NCBI GenBank assembly: GCA_046329555.1
Contig: JAXLUK010000003.1
Location: forward strand, 248,001 to 312,000
From: UBA1941 sp046329555
GTDB lineage: Bacteria > Bacteroidota > Bacteroidia > Chitinophagales > LD1
Direction: 5' to 3'
Length of the DNA: 64,000 nt
The notes beneath the pieces were generated by a model. That model made no database searches. It was not told the origin of the DNA and saw only the letters and a list, made by a program, of their open reading frames with translations. Made by a program: the position numbers and the translations under genes. This document shows, piece after piece, positions 45,829 through 54,105 of the stretch (positions are counted from its first letter, which is position 1; every line of letters starts with the position of its first letter).

Positions 45829-46209
45829 TTAAGCGGCTCCGAGTTGATGCTTTAATTCATCAATTTGGCTATCCCATAAACGCATCTGGTCTTTGATTTC
45901 ACGATCTTCAGCGAAGTCCGTGATTTCCAGAATAGTGTCGTTAGCGATTTCAGATTTGTAAATCCGAAACGAAAAGAATTCGTCCTTTTTACCATCTATC
46001 CAGCGATATTTCACAAACTCCTCCTGAATATACTCCAGAATTTCAGCTTGTTCTTTGGCACCGCCCCAGCCAAAGGCAATAAAATTGTCGTTAGCATCGC
46101 AGGTGTCTGAAAACCACTGCGCCAGATTCGATGGGTTCGTCACAAACTCAAACAAGATGGCCGGCGACGACCGGATGATATATTCCAGATTATATTTCTT
46201 TCGAGCCAT
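45829..46209 (-). CDS. START-like domain (SRPBCC/AHSA1-type) protein
   Basis: A 126-residue soluble protein with the helix-grip fold seen in START/AHSA1-like proteins (EYIIRSSPAILFEFVTNPSNLAQWFSDTCDA in outline: NPSNLAQWFSDTC, FIAFGWGGAKEQAEILEY, RWIDGKKDEFFSFRI, LEITDFAEDREIKDQMRLW). The fold binds hydrophobic ligands or protein partners; here the ligand is unknown. No signal peptide or membrane segment. Its own promoter region lies 22-39 nt upstream. Confidence 0.8.
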   Translation of the reverse strand: MARKKYNLEYIIRSSPAILFEFVTNPSNLAQWFSDTCDANDNFIAFGWGGAKEQAEILEYIQEEFVKYRWIDGKKDEFFSFRIYKSEIANDTILEITDFAEDREIKDQMRLWDSQIDELKHQLGAA

Positions 46210-46230
46210 GGTTTACCTTTTGAACCGGGG

Positions 46231-46248
46231 CAAGTATAATCAAATATA
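46231..46248 (-). promoter_or_regulatory. Two overlapping candidate promoters for the START-like gene
   Basis: On the minus strand TATATTTG (46241-46248) is an exact TAnnTTTG match, and TATACTTG (46231-46238) is a near match 2 nt further on. Either would give a leader of 17-27 nt to the ATG at 46209. I cannot choose between them. Confidence 0.45.
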
Positions 46249-46267
46249 TTTATCCGGCAAGCCGGGC

Positions 46268-46588
46268 TTAGCCACCCTTCTTCTTCGTCTTATAACCTTG
46301 CTGTTGAAGGATCTCCATTACTTTTTCCCGCTTTTCACCCTGAATGATGATCCGTCCCTCTTTCACAGCACCACCCACGCCGCAACGCGTTTTCAATAGT
46401 TTCCCCAATGTTTCCAAATCATCCGCTTTCCCAACAAAATTGCCCACCACCGTAGCGATTTTGCCGCCGCCCAAACGCTCGAGGCTAACATATAATATTT
46501 GCTGAGACGGTTCCGGTGTATTGATTTCAGTTGATTCCTCTTCAGGCTGGAAGTTCGGATTGGTACTGAACACTATTTTATTCTTCAT
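46268..46588 (-). CDS. SUI1/eIF1-like translation initiation factor (YciH family)
   Basis: A 106-residue cytoplasmic protein with a low-complexity Glu/Thr-rich N-terminal tail and a C-terminal SUI1 domain: LYVSLERLGGGKIATVVGNF, LETLGKLLKTRCGVGGAVKEGRIIIQGE (in outline TRCGVGGAVKEG). In archaea and eukaryotes the fold aids start-codon selection, and bacterial YciH is thought to influence initiation. I chose the ATG at 46588 (MKNKIVFSTNPN); the frame extends to 46624, but that part overlaps the 3' end of the lipid kinase gene. The start is 7 nt after that gene's stop, so they share a transcript. Confidence 0.88.
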   Translation of the reverse strand: MKNKIVFSTNPNFQPEEESTEINTPEPSQQILYVSLERLGGGKIATVVGNFVGKADDLETLGKLLKTRCGVGGAVKEGRIIIQGEKREKVMEILQQQGYKTKKKGG

Positions 46589-46595
46589 AACCAGA

Positions 46596-47498
46596 TTAAT
46601 AAGCATGTAATTCAGCGGGTACAATAACCTGAAGCGCTTCGGGCGCTACGGTCATTTCCAGATCATCGTGAAAAATGAAATGATCGCCATCAAATTGAAA
46701 TACCCGCTTTTGCACTCCGGCTATGCGAATATGTCGACCACGAAAACTTTCTGCTTCCTCTATTAAATCAGGTCGTTTCATAGCCAGCTTGAATACCACA
46801 CTCAACAATTTTTTCAGAGGAAAACTTCTTAAAACGATGACATCCATCACCCCATCGTGCATGCTGGTGGAAGGGAATACGCCGAATTTATATCCGTACT
46901 GGCTACTGTTAAAGGCGGTGAATAGATATACCTCGCGTGTAATTTCACGGCCATCTATAGTAATAGTGGCTTCAGAGGGCTTGTAGTGGTAAAGGATTTC
47001 GCGTATTGTGGCCAGGAAATACGAGAAAAAACCCCTGATTTCCTGACTTCTGAATCGCCGCGCGGCATGTGCATCAAAGCCGAAGCCACCGACGCTAAAA
47101 AAGGGTCCTGCCGAAGTTTGGATCGCATCTATGGCTACCGTTTTACCGGTATTTAGAATTTCGATGGCTGCCTTGGCATTTCTGGCAGCAATCTTCAAAT
47201 GCCCAGCCATGCCATTCCCCGAACCATAAGGAATCAACCCTAATGCCACATTGGTATTCATCAACCCCCGTGCCACTTCGTTAATGGATCCGTCGCCGCC
47301 CACGGCCACCACCACCTGGAAGCCCTCTTCCACCGCTTCGCGAGCAATCTCAGTGGCATGTCCCGCGTATTGCGTGTATCTGATGGTAAAATCATATTGA
47401 ACATAATCCAGATATCGCGCAATCTTCTCCGGTATGCCCTCTTTGCCGTAAACACCGGAAATGGGATTGATGATAAACAGGATTTTCTTTCGCTCCAT
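46596..47498 (-). CDS. Diacylglycerol kinase family lipid kinase (YegS/DgkB-like)
   Basis: This 300-residue cytoplasmic kinase phosphorylates a lipid such as diacylglycerol. The N-terminal domain carries the nucleotide-binding FIINPISGVYGKEGIPE, the invariant VAVGGDGSINEVARGLM and LGLIPYGSGNGMAGHLKIA. The C-terminal beta domain includes GFGFDAHAARRFRSQEIRG and ASTSMHDGVMDVIVLRSFPL-type residues. It heads the two-gene operon with the SUI1-like gene. A TATGTTTG element ends 4 nt before the ATG, so the mRNA is predicted to be leaderless. Confidence 0.92.
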   Translation of the reverse strand: MERKKILFIINPISGVYGKEGIPEKIARYLDYVQYDFTIRYTQYAGHATEIAREAVEEGFQVVVAVGGDGSINEVARGLMNTNVALGLIPYGSGNGMAGHLKIAARNAKAAIEILNTGKTVAIDAIQTSAGPFFSVGGFGFDAHAARRFRSQEIRGFFSYFLATIREILYHYKPSEATITIDGREITREVYLFTAFNSSQYGYKFGVFPSTSMHDGVMDVIVLRSFPLKKLLSVVFKLAMKRPDLIEEAESFRGRHIRIAGVQKRVFQFDGDHFIFHDDLEMTVAPEALQVIVPAELHAY

Positions 47499-47502
47499 GG
47501 CG

Positions 47503-47510
47503 CAAACATA
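47503..47510 (-). promoter_or_regulatory. Promoter TATGTTTG placed for a leaderless mRNA
   Basis: The minus-strand reads TATGTTTG-CGCC-ATG. The element is an exact TAnnTTTG, and the 4-nt gap matches four other genes in the window. Confidence 0.7.
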
Positions 47511-47576
47511 ACGAAACCAGTTGTGGGGCGAGGTTTTAAAAAATGTGAAGGGGGCTCATGAAGTAGTGAAAAGGTG

Positions 47577-47584
47577 TATTTTCG
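47577..47584 (+). promoter_or_regulatory. Promoter-like TATTTTCG before the small secreted protein
   Basis: TATTTTCG fits TAnnTTYG and ends 5 nt before a TTG that opens a signal-peptide-like frame. It would also serve the ABC-HlyD and TolC genes downstream, for which no other promoter was found. Confidence 0.45.
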
Positions 47585-47589
47585 CCACC

Positions 47590-47871
47590 TTGAAATTGTT
47601 GACTTACATCTTTTTAATCTATTTTTCGTGCTGTGCCCTCACAGGCTTTTCAGTACCGAAAACGTCATTTTTGCTAACTGCATATCAGCAAGAAGAAGAT
47701 GCCGACCATGAGGATGCAGATATCTTCAAGTTAAAACAAGTACCTTTGCTCACCATTTCTATTTCAAACCATATCATCTATTCACCGGGGGAACATCAAG
47801 CCGGTTCCTTTCCTTTCTTGTATATCTCTCCGGTATTAAAACAACATCTTCCACCACCCGATTTCAGCTGA
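47590..47871 (+). CDS. Small putative exported protein ahead of the transport genes
   Basis: A frame of 93 codons reads LKLLTYIFLIYFSCCALTGF at its start, which looks like a signal peptide or lipid-anchored N-terminus, then an acidic stretch EEDADHEDADIFKLK and a Pro-rich end (LKQHLPPPDFS). There is no ATG in frame. The only plausible initiator is TTG at 47590, right after the promoter motif. A longer reading from TTG at 47521 would start before the promoter. The overall look resembles small unnamed proteins of Bacteroidetes. I do not know its function. It lies 33 nt upstream of the ABC-HlyD gene on the same strand. Confidence 0.5.
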   Translation: MKLLTYIFLIYFSCCALTGFSVPKTSFLLTAYQQEEDADHEDADIFKLKQVPLLTISISNHIIYSPGEHQAGSFPFLYISPVLKQHLPPPDFS

Positions 47872-47904
47872 TTAAGAATTCATTAATCGCTTAAAACAAA
47901 TTCA

Positions 47905-50190
47905 ATGGAAGTAAAAAACATCAGCGTTTGGGTACAAATTATCCAATTGCTACGCCCTTATACCAAGGACATAAAAAACATCATTTTTTTCGCCGCCGTA
48001 AACGGCATCATTTATCTAAGCTTGCCATTAGGTGTTCAGGCCATCATAAATCTGTTGTTTGGCGGCATCTTCAGCACCTCGTTGGTCGTACTAATCTTTA
48101 TTGTAGTTGCCGGCGTTTTGGTGAACGGTTGGCTCACCATTTTCCAAACAGAAATATCAGAGCGTGTTCAGCGAAAAATCGCCACCAACATTGGTTTGCA
48201 GTTCGCGCATAAATTGTCAACCATTCAAGTATCTGAAAAAGTTAAAAAGCATTTGCCGGAATGGATGAACCGCTTCTTTGATGCCAGCACGGTTCAAAAA
48301 GGGCTGATCAAACTTTTGCTGGATTTACCTGTAGCCGGCATTCAATTACTTTTCGGATTGGTTTTATTGGCCTTCTATCACCCGGTATTTATCGCATTTG
48401 GCCTGGCGCTCACTGCTATATTGCTTTTCATATTGTGGCTCACTTCTCCAAAAGGTTTGCGCACCAGCCTGATGGAGTCGGATCACAAATATGATACCGC
48501 GTGGGAGTTAGAAGAATTAGCCCGAGTGTCGCAGCAGCAAGGCGATGTGCAAGCCGTTGCGGTGGTGGATCAACATCTCAGCCACTACCTCGATGCGCGC
48601 GAATCACATTTTCGGATTGTACGTTTCCAGCATTGGGTTTTTGTAGCATTTAAGGTAGTGATGACCTCTATTATGCTGATCGTAGGTAGTTACTTGCTGA
48701 TCAATCAACAGCTAAATATTGGCCAGTTTATTGCCGCGGAAATCGTGATTGTAACGGTATTGAATTCTATTGAAAAAATCATGAGTAGTCTGGATACCTT
48801 CTATGATTTACTCACGGCACTCATTAAAATCAATAAAGTACTCCAACTACCCGACAATAATGCCGCTCCTGCCTTGATAACGGCGCCACTGGTTTCTTTG
48901 CAAAAGCCCTTTGACCATCCTGCACCAACCAGTATCAAGCGAAGCATACAGATTATTCTGGTCATTTGTTTAGGCGTTTTATTTCTTCCATGGACCCAAA
49001 ACGTGCGTGGCTATGGCAAAGTAACTACCCTGCGGCCGCAACAGCGACCACAGGAACTACATAGTATCATTGCCGGGAAGATTGAAAAATGGTATGTGCG
49101 TGAAGGCCAGACTGTACATGCCGGAGATACCATTTTGAAAATTGGCGAGGTGAAGGAAAACTACCTCGATCCGCGGTTGTTAGAGCGCACTGAGGAACAA
49201 ATTGAAGCTAAAGAACGAGTAGTTGATAATTACAGAGGAAAAGTTTCGCAAATTGAAGAACAAACCCGCGCCATGGAAGATGCGCGCGACTTCAAACTAT
49301 CGCAGTTAGAAAATAAAATCTCACAAAGCCGGCTTTACATCCAAAGCGATAGTATGGCATTAGAAGCGGCGCGTACAGAGGTGCAAATTGCGCGCGATCA
49401 ATTCCGCCGCCAGCAAGAACTTTATCAGCAAGGATTAAAGTCACTTACCGAACTAGAGCAACGCAAGCAGGCCTTGCAAAACACCGAATCGAAGGTGGTG
49501 ATTGCCGCCAACAAACTGGATAATGCACGGCGCGACTATGCTAATGCATTGATTGAAAGAAATACGATCGCCCGTGATTATCAGGAAAAGATTAGCAAGG
49601 CCCAGAGCGAGAAATTCTCAACGCTTTCTGATGTAAATAGCGGTGAAGGAGAGTTGTCGAAACTAAAAAATCAATTCGCAGGATATGCTATCAGAAATGG
49701 ATTCTATTTCATTACAGCGCCGCAAGATGGTCAGATTACCAAGACGCTGGCCGCAGGTATAGGCGAAGTAATTAAGGAAGGTGAATTGCTGGTTCGCATT
49801 GTACCAGAACATTTTGAGTATGCCGCTGAGATGTTCATTGACCCGGTAGATATGCCGTTGATTCATCAGGACCAAAAAGTACGCTTTTTGTTTGACGGAT
49901 GGCCTTCTATCGTTTTCAGCGGATGGCCTGGTTTGTCATACGGAACGTTCGGCGGACGGGTGGTGGCCATTGATAACGCCATTAGCGAAAATGGTAAATT
50001 CAGAATTTTAGTTGCGGAAGATCCGCAAGATCAACCATGGCCTAAAAATTTGAAACTTGGCGGTGGTGCTCAGGGCATGGCTTTATTGAAAGATGTACGA
50101 CTGGGATATGAATTGTGGCGAAAGATTAACGGCTTCCCGCCAGACTTTTACGAAGTTCCGGCACCTTCAAAAAAGGGAGAGAAAAAATGA
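47905..50190 (+). CDS. ABC-type transmembrane domain fused to HlyD adaptor, ATPase domain missing
   Basis: The 761-residue protein has two parts. Residues 1-320 are an ABC exporter transmembrane domain (IIFFAAVNGIIYLSLPLGVQ, NGWLTIFQTEISERVQRKIA, VIVTVLNSIEKIMSSLDTFYDLLTALIKINKVLQ in outline: EKIMSSLDTFYDL). Where the ABC ATPase should begin, after KVLQLPDNNAAPALITAPL, the sequence changes to a HlyD/membrane-fusion protein: SLQKPFDHPAP, a membrane helix (ILVICLGVLFLPWTQNV), lipoyl half-motifs (IAGKIEKWYVREGQTV, TAPQDGQITKTLAAGIGE), a long coiled coil (about 420-600) and a C-terminal beta domain. In relatives I know, the transporter and the HlyD protein are two genes. No Walker A or signature LSGGQ is visible. 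The frame is intact and it overlaps tolC by 4 nt. It might borrow an ATPase from elsewhere, or be a remnant. Confidence 0.85.
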   Translation: MEVKNISVWVQIIQLLRPYTKDIKNIIFFAAVNGIIYLSLPLGVQAIINLLFGGIFSTSLVVLIFIVVAGVLVNGWLTIFQTEISERVQRKIATNIGLQFAHKLSTIQVSEKVKKHLPEWMNRFFDASTVQKGLIKLLLDLPVAGIQLLFGLVLLAFYHPVFIAFGLALTAILLFILWLTSPKGLRTSLMESDHKYDTAWELEELARVSQQQGDVQAVAVVDQHLSHYLDARESHFRIVRFQHWVFVAFKVVMTSIMLIVGSYLLINQQLNIGQFIAAEIVIVTVLNSIEKIMSSLDTFYDLLTALIKINKVLQLPDNNAAPALITAPLVSLQKPFDHPAPTSIKRSIQIILVICLGVLFLPWTQNVRGYGKVTTLRPQQRPQELHSIIAGKIEKWYVREGQTVHAGDTILKIGEVKENYLDPRLLERTEEQIEAKERVVDNYRGKVSQIEEQTRAMEDARDFKLSQLENKISQSRLYIQSDSMALEAARTEVQIARDQFRRQQELYQQGLKSLTELEQRKQALQNTESKVVIAANKLDNARRDYANALIERNTIARDYQEKISKAQSEKFSTLSDVNSGEGELSKLKNQFAGYAIRNGFYFITAPQDGQITKTLAAGIGEVIKEGELLVRIVPEHFEYAAEMFIDPVDMPLIHQDQKVRFLFDGWPSIVFSGWPGLSYGTFGGRVVAIDNAISENGKFRILVAEDPQDQPWPKNLKLGGGAQGMALLKDVRLGYELWRKINGFPPDFYEVPAPSKKGEKK

Positions 50191-51644
50191 GGCAGTTAAG
50201 CGTCTTTTTACTCTTTGTATTAGTTCTTGACTATTGCGGTAACGCCCAACAGCCAATGGCCTCAGGGGGCACGGCCATTACTGCAACAGATGCTGACACC
50301 TCCACATCGAGGCCACTTTCAGTAGCCGAATTTTTAGCGATGGTTCGCCAGTTTCACCCCGTGGCCAGACAGGCAGCCTTGTTAACCGATAAGGCAAAGG
50401 CGAATCTGTTAATCGCGCGAGGCAGTTTCGACCCTTCAATTTCCAGTACGTACAACCGCAAAGAGTTTGATGGCAAGAATTATTATTCCTTCTTTGAAAA
50501 CAACGTTAAGGTGCCTTTGTGGTATGGCGACGTGAAAGGCGGGTATGACCGCGCCTATGGCACCTCCATCAATCCGGAAGATCGTCTGCCTGATCAGGGA
50601 TTAGGCTATGTAGGCATTGAGCTTCCGTTGGTGAAAAATATGTTGATTGACAAAAGGCGTGCTGCTTTGAAAGAAGCCCAGATTTATGCGCAAAGCAACG
50701 ATGCCGCCAGAGTGGCCATGCTCAATGATTTATTGTTGAATGCGCTAATCACTTACTACGATTTCTGCTATGCCTATGCCAACGTGCAGTTGTTTGAGAA
50801 AGCGGTTTCTCTTGCTGAGCAGCGGTACACCGCAACACAGCAACTAGTTATCCATGGCGACAAACCCGCCATTGATACAACAGAAGCACTCACCATTCTG
50901 CAAACCCGGCAATTCGGCTATAACGAAGCGCAGTTACTATGGCAACAAAAACGTTTTGAGTTATCGGCATATTTATGGAGCGAAGATCAACAGCCCGTGG
51001 TATTACCCATTGCCATTAAGCCAGATAGCCTGGCCATTCAGGAACTGTTTGCTTCGGTTTCATTATTACAATTGGAATCGCTTCGCGATCAGATTACTCA
51101 AAAACATCCTGAGGTGCGCGCCTACGATTTCAAGCTACAGCAGTTGCAGGTTGAAAGAAGAGTTAAACTGGAGAATCTGAAACCCGAATTGAACGCCGGT
51201 TACAACTACCTGATTACTGATAAAAACGCCGTAAAATCGCTATTGCCTCAGGATAATTATAAACTGGGCGTGTCGTTCCGGATGCCGCTATCATTTACTC
51301 AGGCGAGAGGGGAATATCAAATGACGAAGTTGAAACTGCGAGAGGTGCAATTGGACCGCGATTGGAAAAATGCGCAATTGATTCAAAAGTTTAATAGCAC
51401 CAGCGCAGAACTATTCAATCTTCAACAACAAGTAAATCTCTATCAAACATCGCTAAAAAACTACGAGCAACTCTTTACCGGTGAGCAGGTGCGCTTCCTG
51501 AATGGGGAAAGCACCCTTTTCCTGGTCAATTCTCGTGAAACCAAGATGCTGGAAGTGGCACAGAAAGTGCGCGAACTGCAGGCCAAGTGTTTTCAGGTAG
51601 TGGCGAAATTGAAATGGACCGCCGGTATTCTCAGTGCCCAGTAA
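50187..51644 (+). CDS. TolC-family outer-membrane efflux protein
   Basis: TolC proteins form the outer-membrane channel of tripartite exporters. The 485-residue product has a signal peptide (FLLFVLVLDYCGNAQQ) and the repeated helical/coiled-coil arrangement: LSVAEFLAMVRQFHPVARQA, AEQRYTATQQLVIHGDKPAID and YEQLFTGEQVRFLNGESTLFL. The start ATG overlaps the stop of the ABC-HlyD gene (ATGA), so the two are translationally coupled and the channel, adaptor and transmembrane domain are one unit. Its stop abuts the convergent PhoD gene. Confidence 0.92.
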   Translation: MRQLSVFLLFVLVLDYCGNAQQPMASGGTAITATDADTSTSRPLSVAEFLAMVRQFHPVARQAALLTDKAKANLLIARGSFDPSISSTYNRKEFDGKNYYSFFENNVKVPLWYGDVKGGYDRAYGTSINPEDRLPDQGLGYVGIELPLVKNMLIDKRRAALKEAQIYAQSNDAARVAMLNDLLLNALITYYDFCYAYANVQLFEKAVSLAEQRYTATQQLVIHGDKPAIDTTEALTILQTRQFGYNEAQLLWQQKRFELSAYLWSEDQQPVVLPIAIKPDSLAIQELFASVSLLQLESLRDQITQKHPEVRAYDFKLQQLQVERRVKLENLKPELNAGYNYLITDKNAVKSLLPQDNYKLGVSFRMPLSFTQARGEYQMTKLKLREVQLDRDWKNAQLIQKFNSTSAELFNLQQQVNLYQTSLKNYEQLFTGEQVRFLNGESTLFLVNSRETKMLEVAQKVRELQAKCFQVVAKLKWTAGILSAQ

Positions 51645-53489
51645 TTACTGCTTCACAAATCGCTGCGTAAAACGATTTGTTCCTTGCAGCACTTCAACAA
51701 AGTAATTACCTGCCGCTAACTCCGGCAAATGAATTTCGCGTTCAGCCAAGCCAGGCTCATCGTCGCGCTGCCATTCCTGAATCACTTTACCATTGGCGTC
51801 TGTAACGCGCACTTTAACCAAGCCTTTGCTAAATACATAATACTGCACATGCAATAACCTTTCAGCCGGATTTGGATAGCAAGAAACCACGATCATTTTG
51901 CTTTGGTCTTTTATCCCAACGGTAGAATGAATTCTAGGCGCAAATGGTGCATTATTTACAATTCCGGAAGAAGCTGCCGCCGCGCGCGTAAGCCAAGGCT
52001 GTTTGTCAGCGGCAAACCATGACCCGGCCACTGAGGCGGTATAATTTTTATCGTGAACGGTGCTCACACTATACCAATCAGAATGTGCGCGCTGCTTATT
52101 GATATCCAGCAACACAAATCCCTTTTTTTCAAACTCTATAAATCGCACATGCGGATCATTACCTACCAAAATGGGGAATATTGAATTTGTTGCGTTAGTT
52201 AAACCGGGCGAGGTAACACTGGTGGTCACCAATTCCACAGCCACGCTGTTATTATGCGTCACGGAATCGTACAAGGTTCTGTCTACCGGAACATCATTAC
52301 CCCAACTGGTATGAATATCACCGGTGATAAATACCACATTGTTGATGCTATCATGGCGAATAAAATTCAACACTTTTTTTCGTTCTTCAGGATAACCATC
52401 CCATTGATCCAAATTCAGCGGCGAGCCACCCAACACCAATGGCGCAATCATCACCTGATTTCCGATAATACGCCATTTCGCCACAGAGCTTTTCAACTGA
52501 CCTTTAAACCAGGCCAACTGATGAGCGCCAAGAATCGTTCTGTTTGTGTCCAGCATCACCGGATCAGTAGCTGAATCGGGCTGCGCTTCCCGACCTTCTA
52601 AACGGGTATCCAGCATGATGAAATCTGCCAAATCACCAAATCGTAAAGTGCGGTGAATGGTATCCCCTGCTTGATATTCCCGAATCGGAATCCACTCAAA
52701 ATAGGCTTGTTCAGCGTAGGATTTTCGGTTTACCCACAAACCTTCAACGCCTTCGGTGTGATTTTGCGCGCCGTCTTTGTAAGAATCGTTGGCACTTTCG
52801 TGATCATCCCAAATACAAATGAACGGGTATTGCTGATGGACACCTCTCAAATCCGGATCCAGTTTATATTGCGAATGACGCATCCGGTAGTCTGCCAACT
52901 GCGTGATTTCTACCGGAGGTTCATGCTGCCGCAGGGAATCGCCAAAATAGCCATATCCCTTCGCCTGATATTCATAAATGTAATCACCTAAATGCACCAC
53001 GGCAGAAATATCATTGCGGTTAGCCAAATGATTGTAGACATTGAAATATCCTGCCTGATAATTTGAACACGACACCACCGCAACACGCAATGAGTCATTA
53101 TTTCCAACAGGTGCAGTTTTAGTGCGCCCTACTGGAGAATTCATGCCGTTGGCCGTAAATCGGTAGAAATACCAGGTATTCGGCTGTAAACCGGTAGCAT
53201 CAACTTTCACGGTATTATCTCTGGAAGTATCTGTAATAAAAGTTCCTGAATTAACCACGGCCGACATTAATGTATCCGTGGCAATTTGCCAGGAAACCGT
53301 TGTAGAAGGATCGGTAGTTGTTACACGAGTCCATAGTATGACCCGATCCGGTAGCGGGTCTCCAGATGCCACGCCATGATAAAACGGCGCATAAGCCGGA
53401 TCCAGTACGGAGCGCGAGGGTTGAACATGAGATTGCGAAAAACAAGCGAAAGCGGTGAACGTGGCCAACAAGGATAAACAATAGCGCAT
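51645..53489 (-). CDS. PhoD-like alkaline phosphatase with T9SS type A sorting domain
   Basis: PhoD hydrolyses phosphate mono- or diesters outside the cell. The 614-residue protein has a signal peptide (LLATFTAFACFSQ), a PhoD N-terminal Ig-like domain (YHGVASGDPLPDRVILWTRV), and the metallophosphatase core: VAVVSCSNYQAGYFNVYNHLA, VVHLGDYIYEYQ, IWDDHESANDSYKDG, NVVFITGDIHTSWGND. A T9SS type-A tail ends it (CYPNPAERLLHVQYY, LPELAAGNYFVEVLQG). The tail makes it a T9SS cargo likely held on the cell surface. No Pho-type control site was identified. Its stop touches that of the TolC gene. Confidence 0.9.
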   Translation of the reverse strand: MRYCLSLLATFTAFACFSQSHVQPSRSVLDPAYAPFYHGVASGDPLPDRVILWTRVTTTDPSTTVSWQIATDTLMSAVVNSGTFITDTSRDNTVKVDATGLQPNTWYFYRFTANGMNSPVGRTKTAPVGNNDSLRVAVVSCSNYQAGYFNVYNHLANRNDISAVVHLGDYIYEYQAKGYGYFGDSLRQHEPPVEITQLADYRMRHSQYKLDPDLRGVHQQYPFICIWDDHESANDSYKDGAQNHTEGVEGLWVNRKSYAEQAYFEWIPIREYQAGDTIHRTLRFGDLADFIMLDTRLEGREAQPDSATDPVMLDTNRTILGAHQLAWFKGQLKSSVAKWRIIGNQVMIAPLVLGGSPLNLDQWDGYPEERKKVLNFIRHDSINNVVFITGDIHTSWGNDVPVDRTLYDSVTHNNSVAVELVTTSVTSPGLTNATNSIFPILVGNDPHVRFIEFEKKGFVLLDINKQRAHSDWYSVSTVHDKNYTASVAGSWFAADKQPWLTRAAAASSGIVNNAPFAPRIHSTVGIKDQSKMIVVSCYPNPAERLLHVQYYVFSKGLVKVRVTDANGKVIQEWQRDDEPGLAEREIHLPELAAGNYFVEVLQGTNRFTQRFVKQ

Positions 53490-53532
53490 GAGAATTATTT
53501 GGAAGGAAAACTAAGAATTTCAATCGGCCTTT

Positions 53533-53540
53533 TATATTCG
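53533..53540 (+). promoter_or_regulatory. Promoter TATATTCG placed for a leaderless mRNA
   Basis: The plus strand reads TATATTCG-ATTT-ATG, with the 4-nt gap seen at the other leaderless candidates. It lies in the 55-bp divergent gap with the PhoD gene. Confidence 0.7.
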
Positions 53541-53544
53541 ATTT

Positions 53545-54054
53545 ATGGGAAAAGGCCTTCAATTCAGCATGCCGCTGCAAAAGTTCGGTTCAATGGGCGA
53601 AAAAACCGGGTGGACTTATATTGAAATCAGGGCAGAACAGGCTCAGGCGCTCCAGCCCGGAACAAAAACCTCGTTTCGGGTGAAGGGAAAGCTGGATGAC
53701 ATTCCAATTAAACAAATGGCCTTGATTCCCATGGGAGCAGGTAATTTTATTTTGCCGGTTAAAAGCGATCTCAGAAAACAACTAGGCAAGAAAAAGGGTG
53801 ATGTAGTTAAGATTCAACTAGTTGCAGATTCCAGTGCCTTTGAAATCAATACTGACTTTATGGCTTGTTTACAGGATGAACCAGCGGCATTACATCATTT
53901 CCAGGCTATGCCGGGCTCGCACCAGCGCTATTTTTCGAAATGGATTGATAGCGCCAAAACCGAGGCCACCCGCACGAAACGAATCGTTAAAGCGGTTCAG
54001 GCGCTGGCCCGGCAGATGAATTACGCGGAAATGATCAGAGCGCGCGAGGCGTAG
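53545..54054 (+). CDS. DUF1905 / YdeI-type protein
   Basis: A 169-residue protein with an N-terminal DUF1905 beta domain (TGWTYIEIRAEQAQALQPGTK, FRVKGKLDDIPIKQMALIPMG, LPVKSDLRKQLGKKKGDVV) and a C-terminal YdeI/OmpD-associated helical domain (ALHHFQAMPGSHQRYFSKWI, AVQALARQMNYAEMI). Members of this family have been linked to stress or bacteriocin-like responses in some bacteria, but the molecular function is not settled. No membrane segment or signal. The ATG at 53545 is supported by the promoter placement. Confidence 0.8.
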   Translation: MGKGLQFSMPLQKFGSMGEKTGWTYIEIRAEQAQALQPGTKTSFRVKGKLDDIPIKQMALIPMGAGNFILPVKSDLRKQLGKKKGDVVKIQLVADSSAFEINTDFMACLQDEPAALHHFQAMPGSHQRYFSKWIDSAKTEATRTKRIVKAVQALARQMNYAEMIRAREA

Positions 54055-54071
54055 CAGGCTTGTGCCTTCCC

Positions 54072-54089
54072 TAACTTTGCCTATATTCG
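54072..54089 (+). promoter_or_regulatory. Two tandem promoter elements for pdhA
   Basis: TAACTTTG (54072-54079) and TATATTCG (54082-54089) both fit the consensus and lie 26 and 16 nt before the ATG at 54106. The downstream element predicts a leader of about 12 nt. Confidence 0.55.
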
Positions 54090-54105
54090 CGCACTTCATT
54101 AGAAA

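Noticed and set aside
47521..47589. Longer start of the small secreted protein at 47521
   Set aside because: It is a TTG upstream of the promoter element, and the added residues are not signal-peptide-like.
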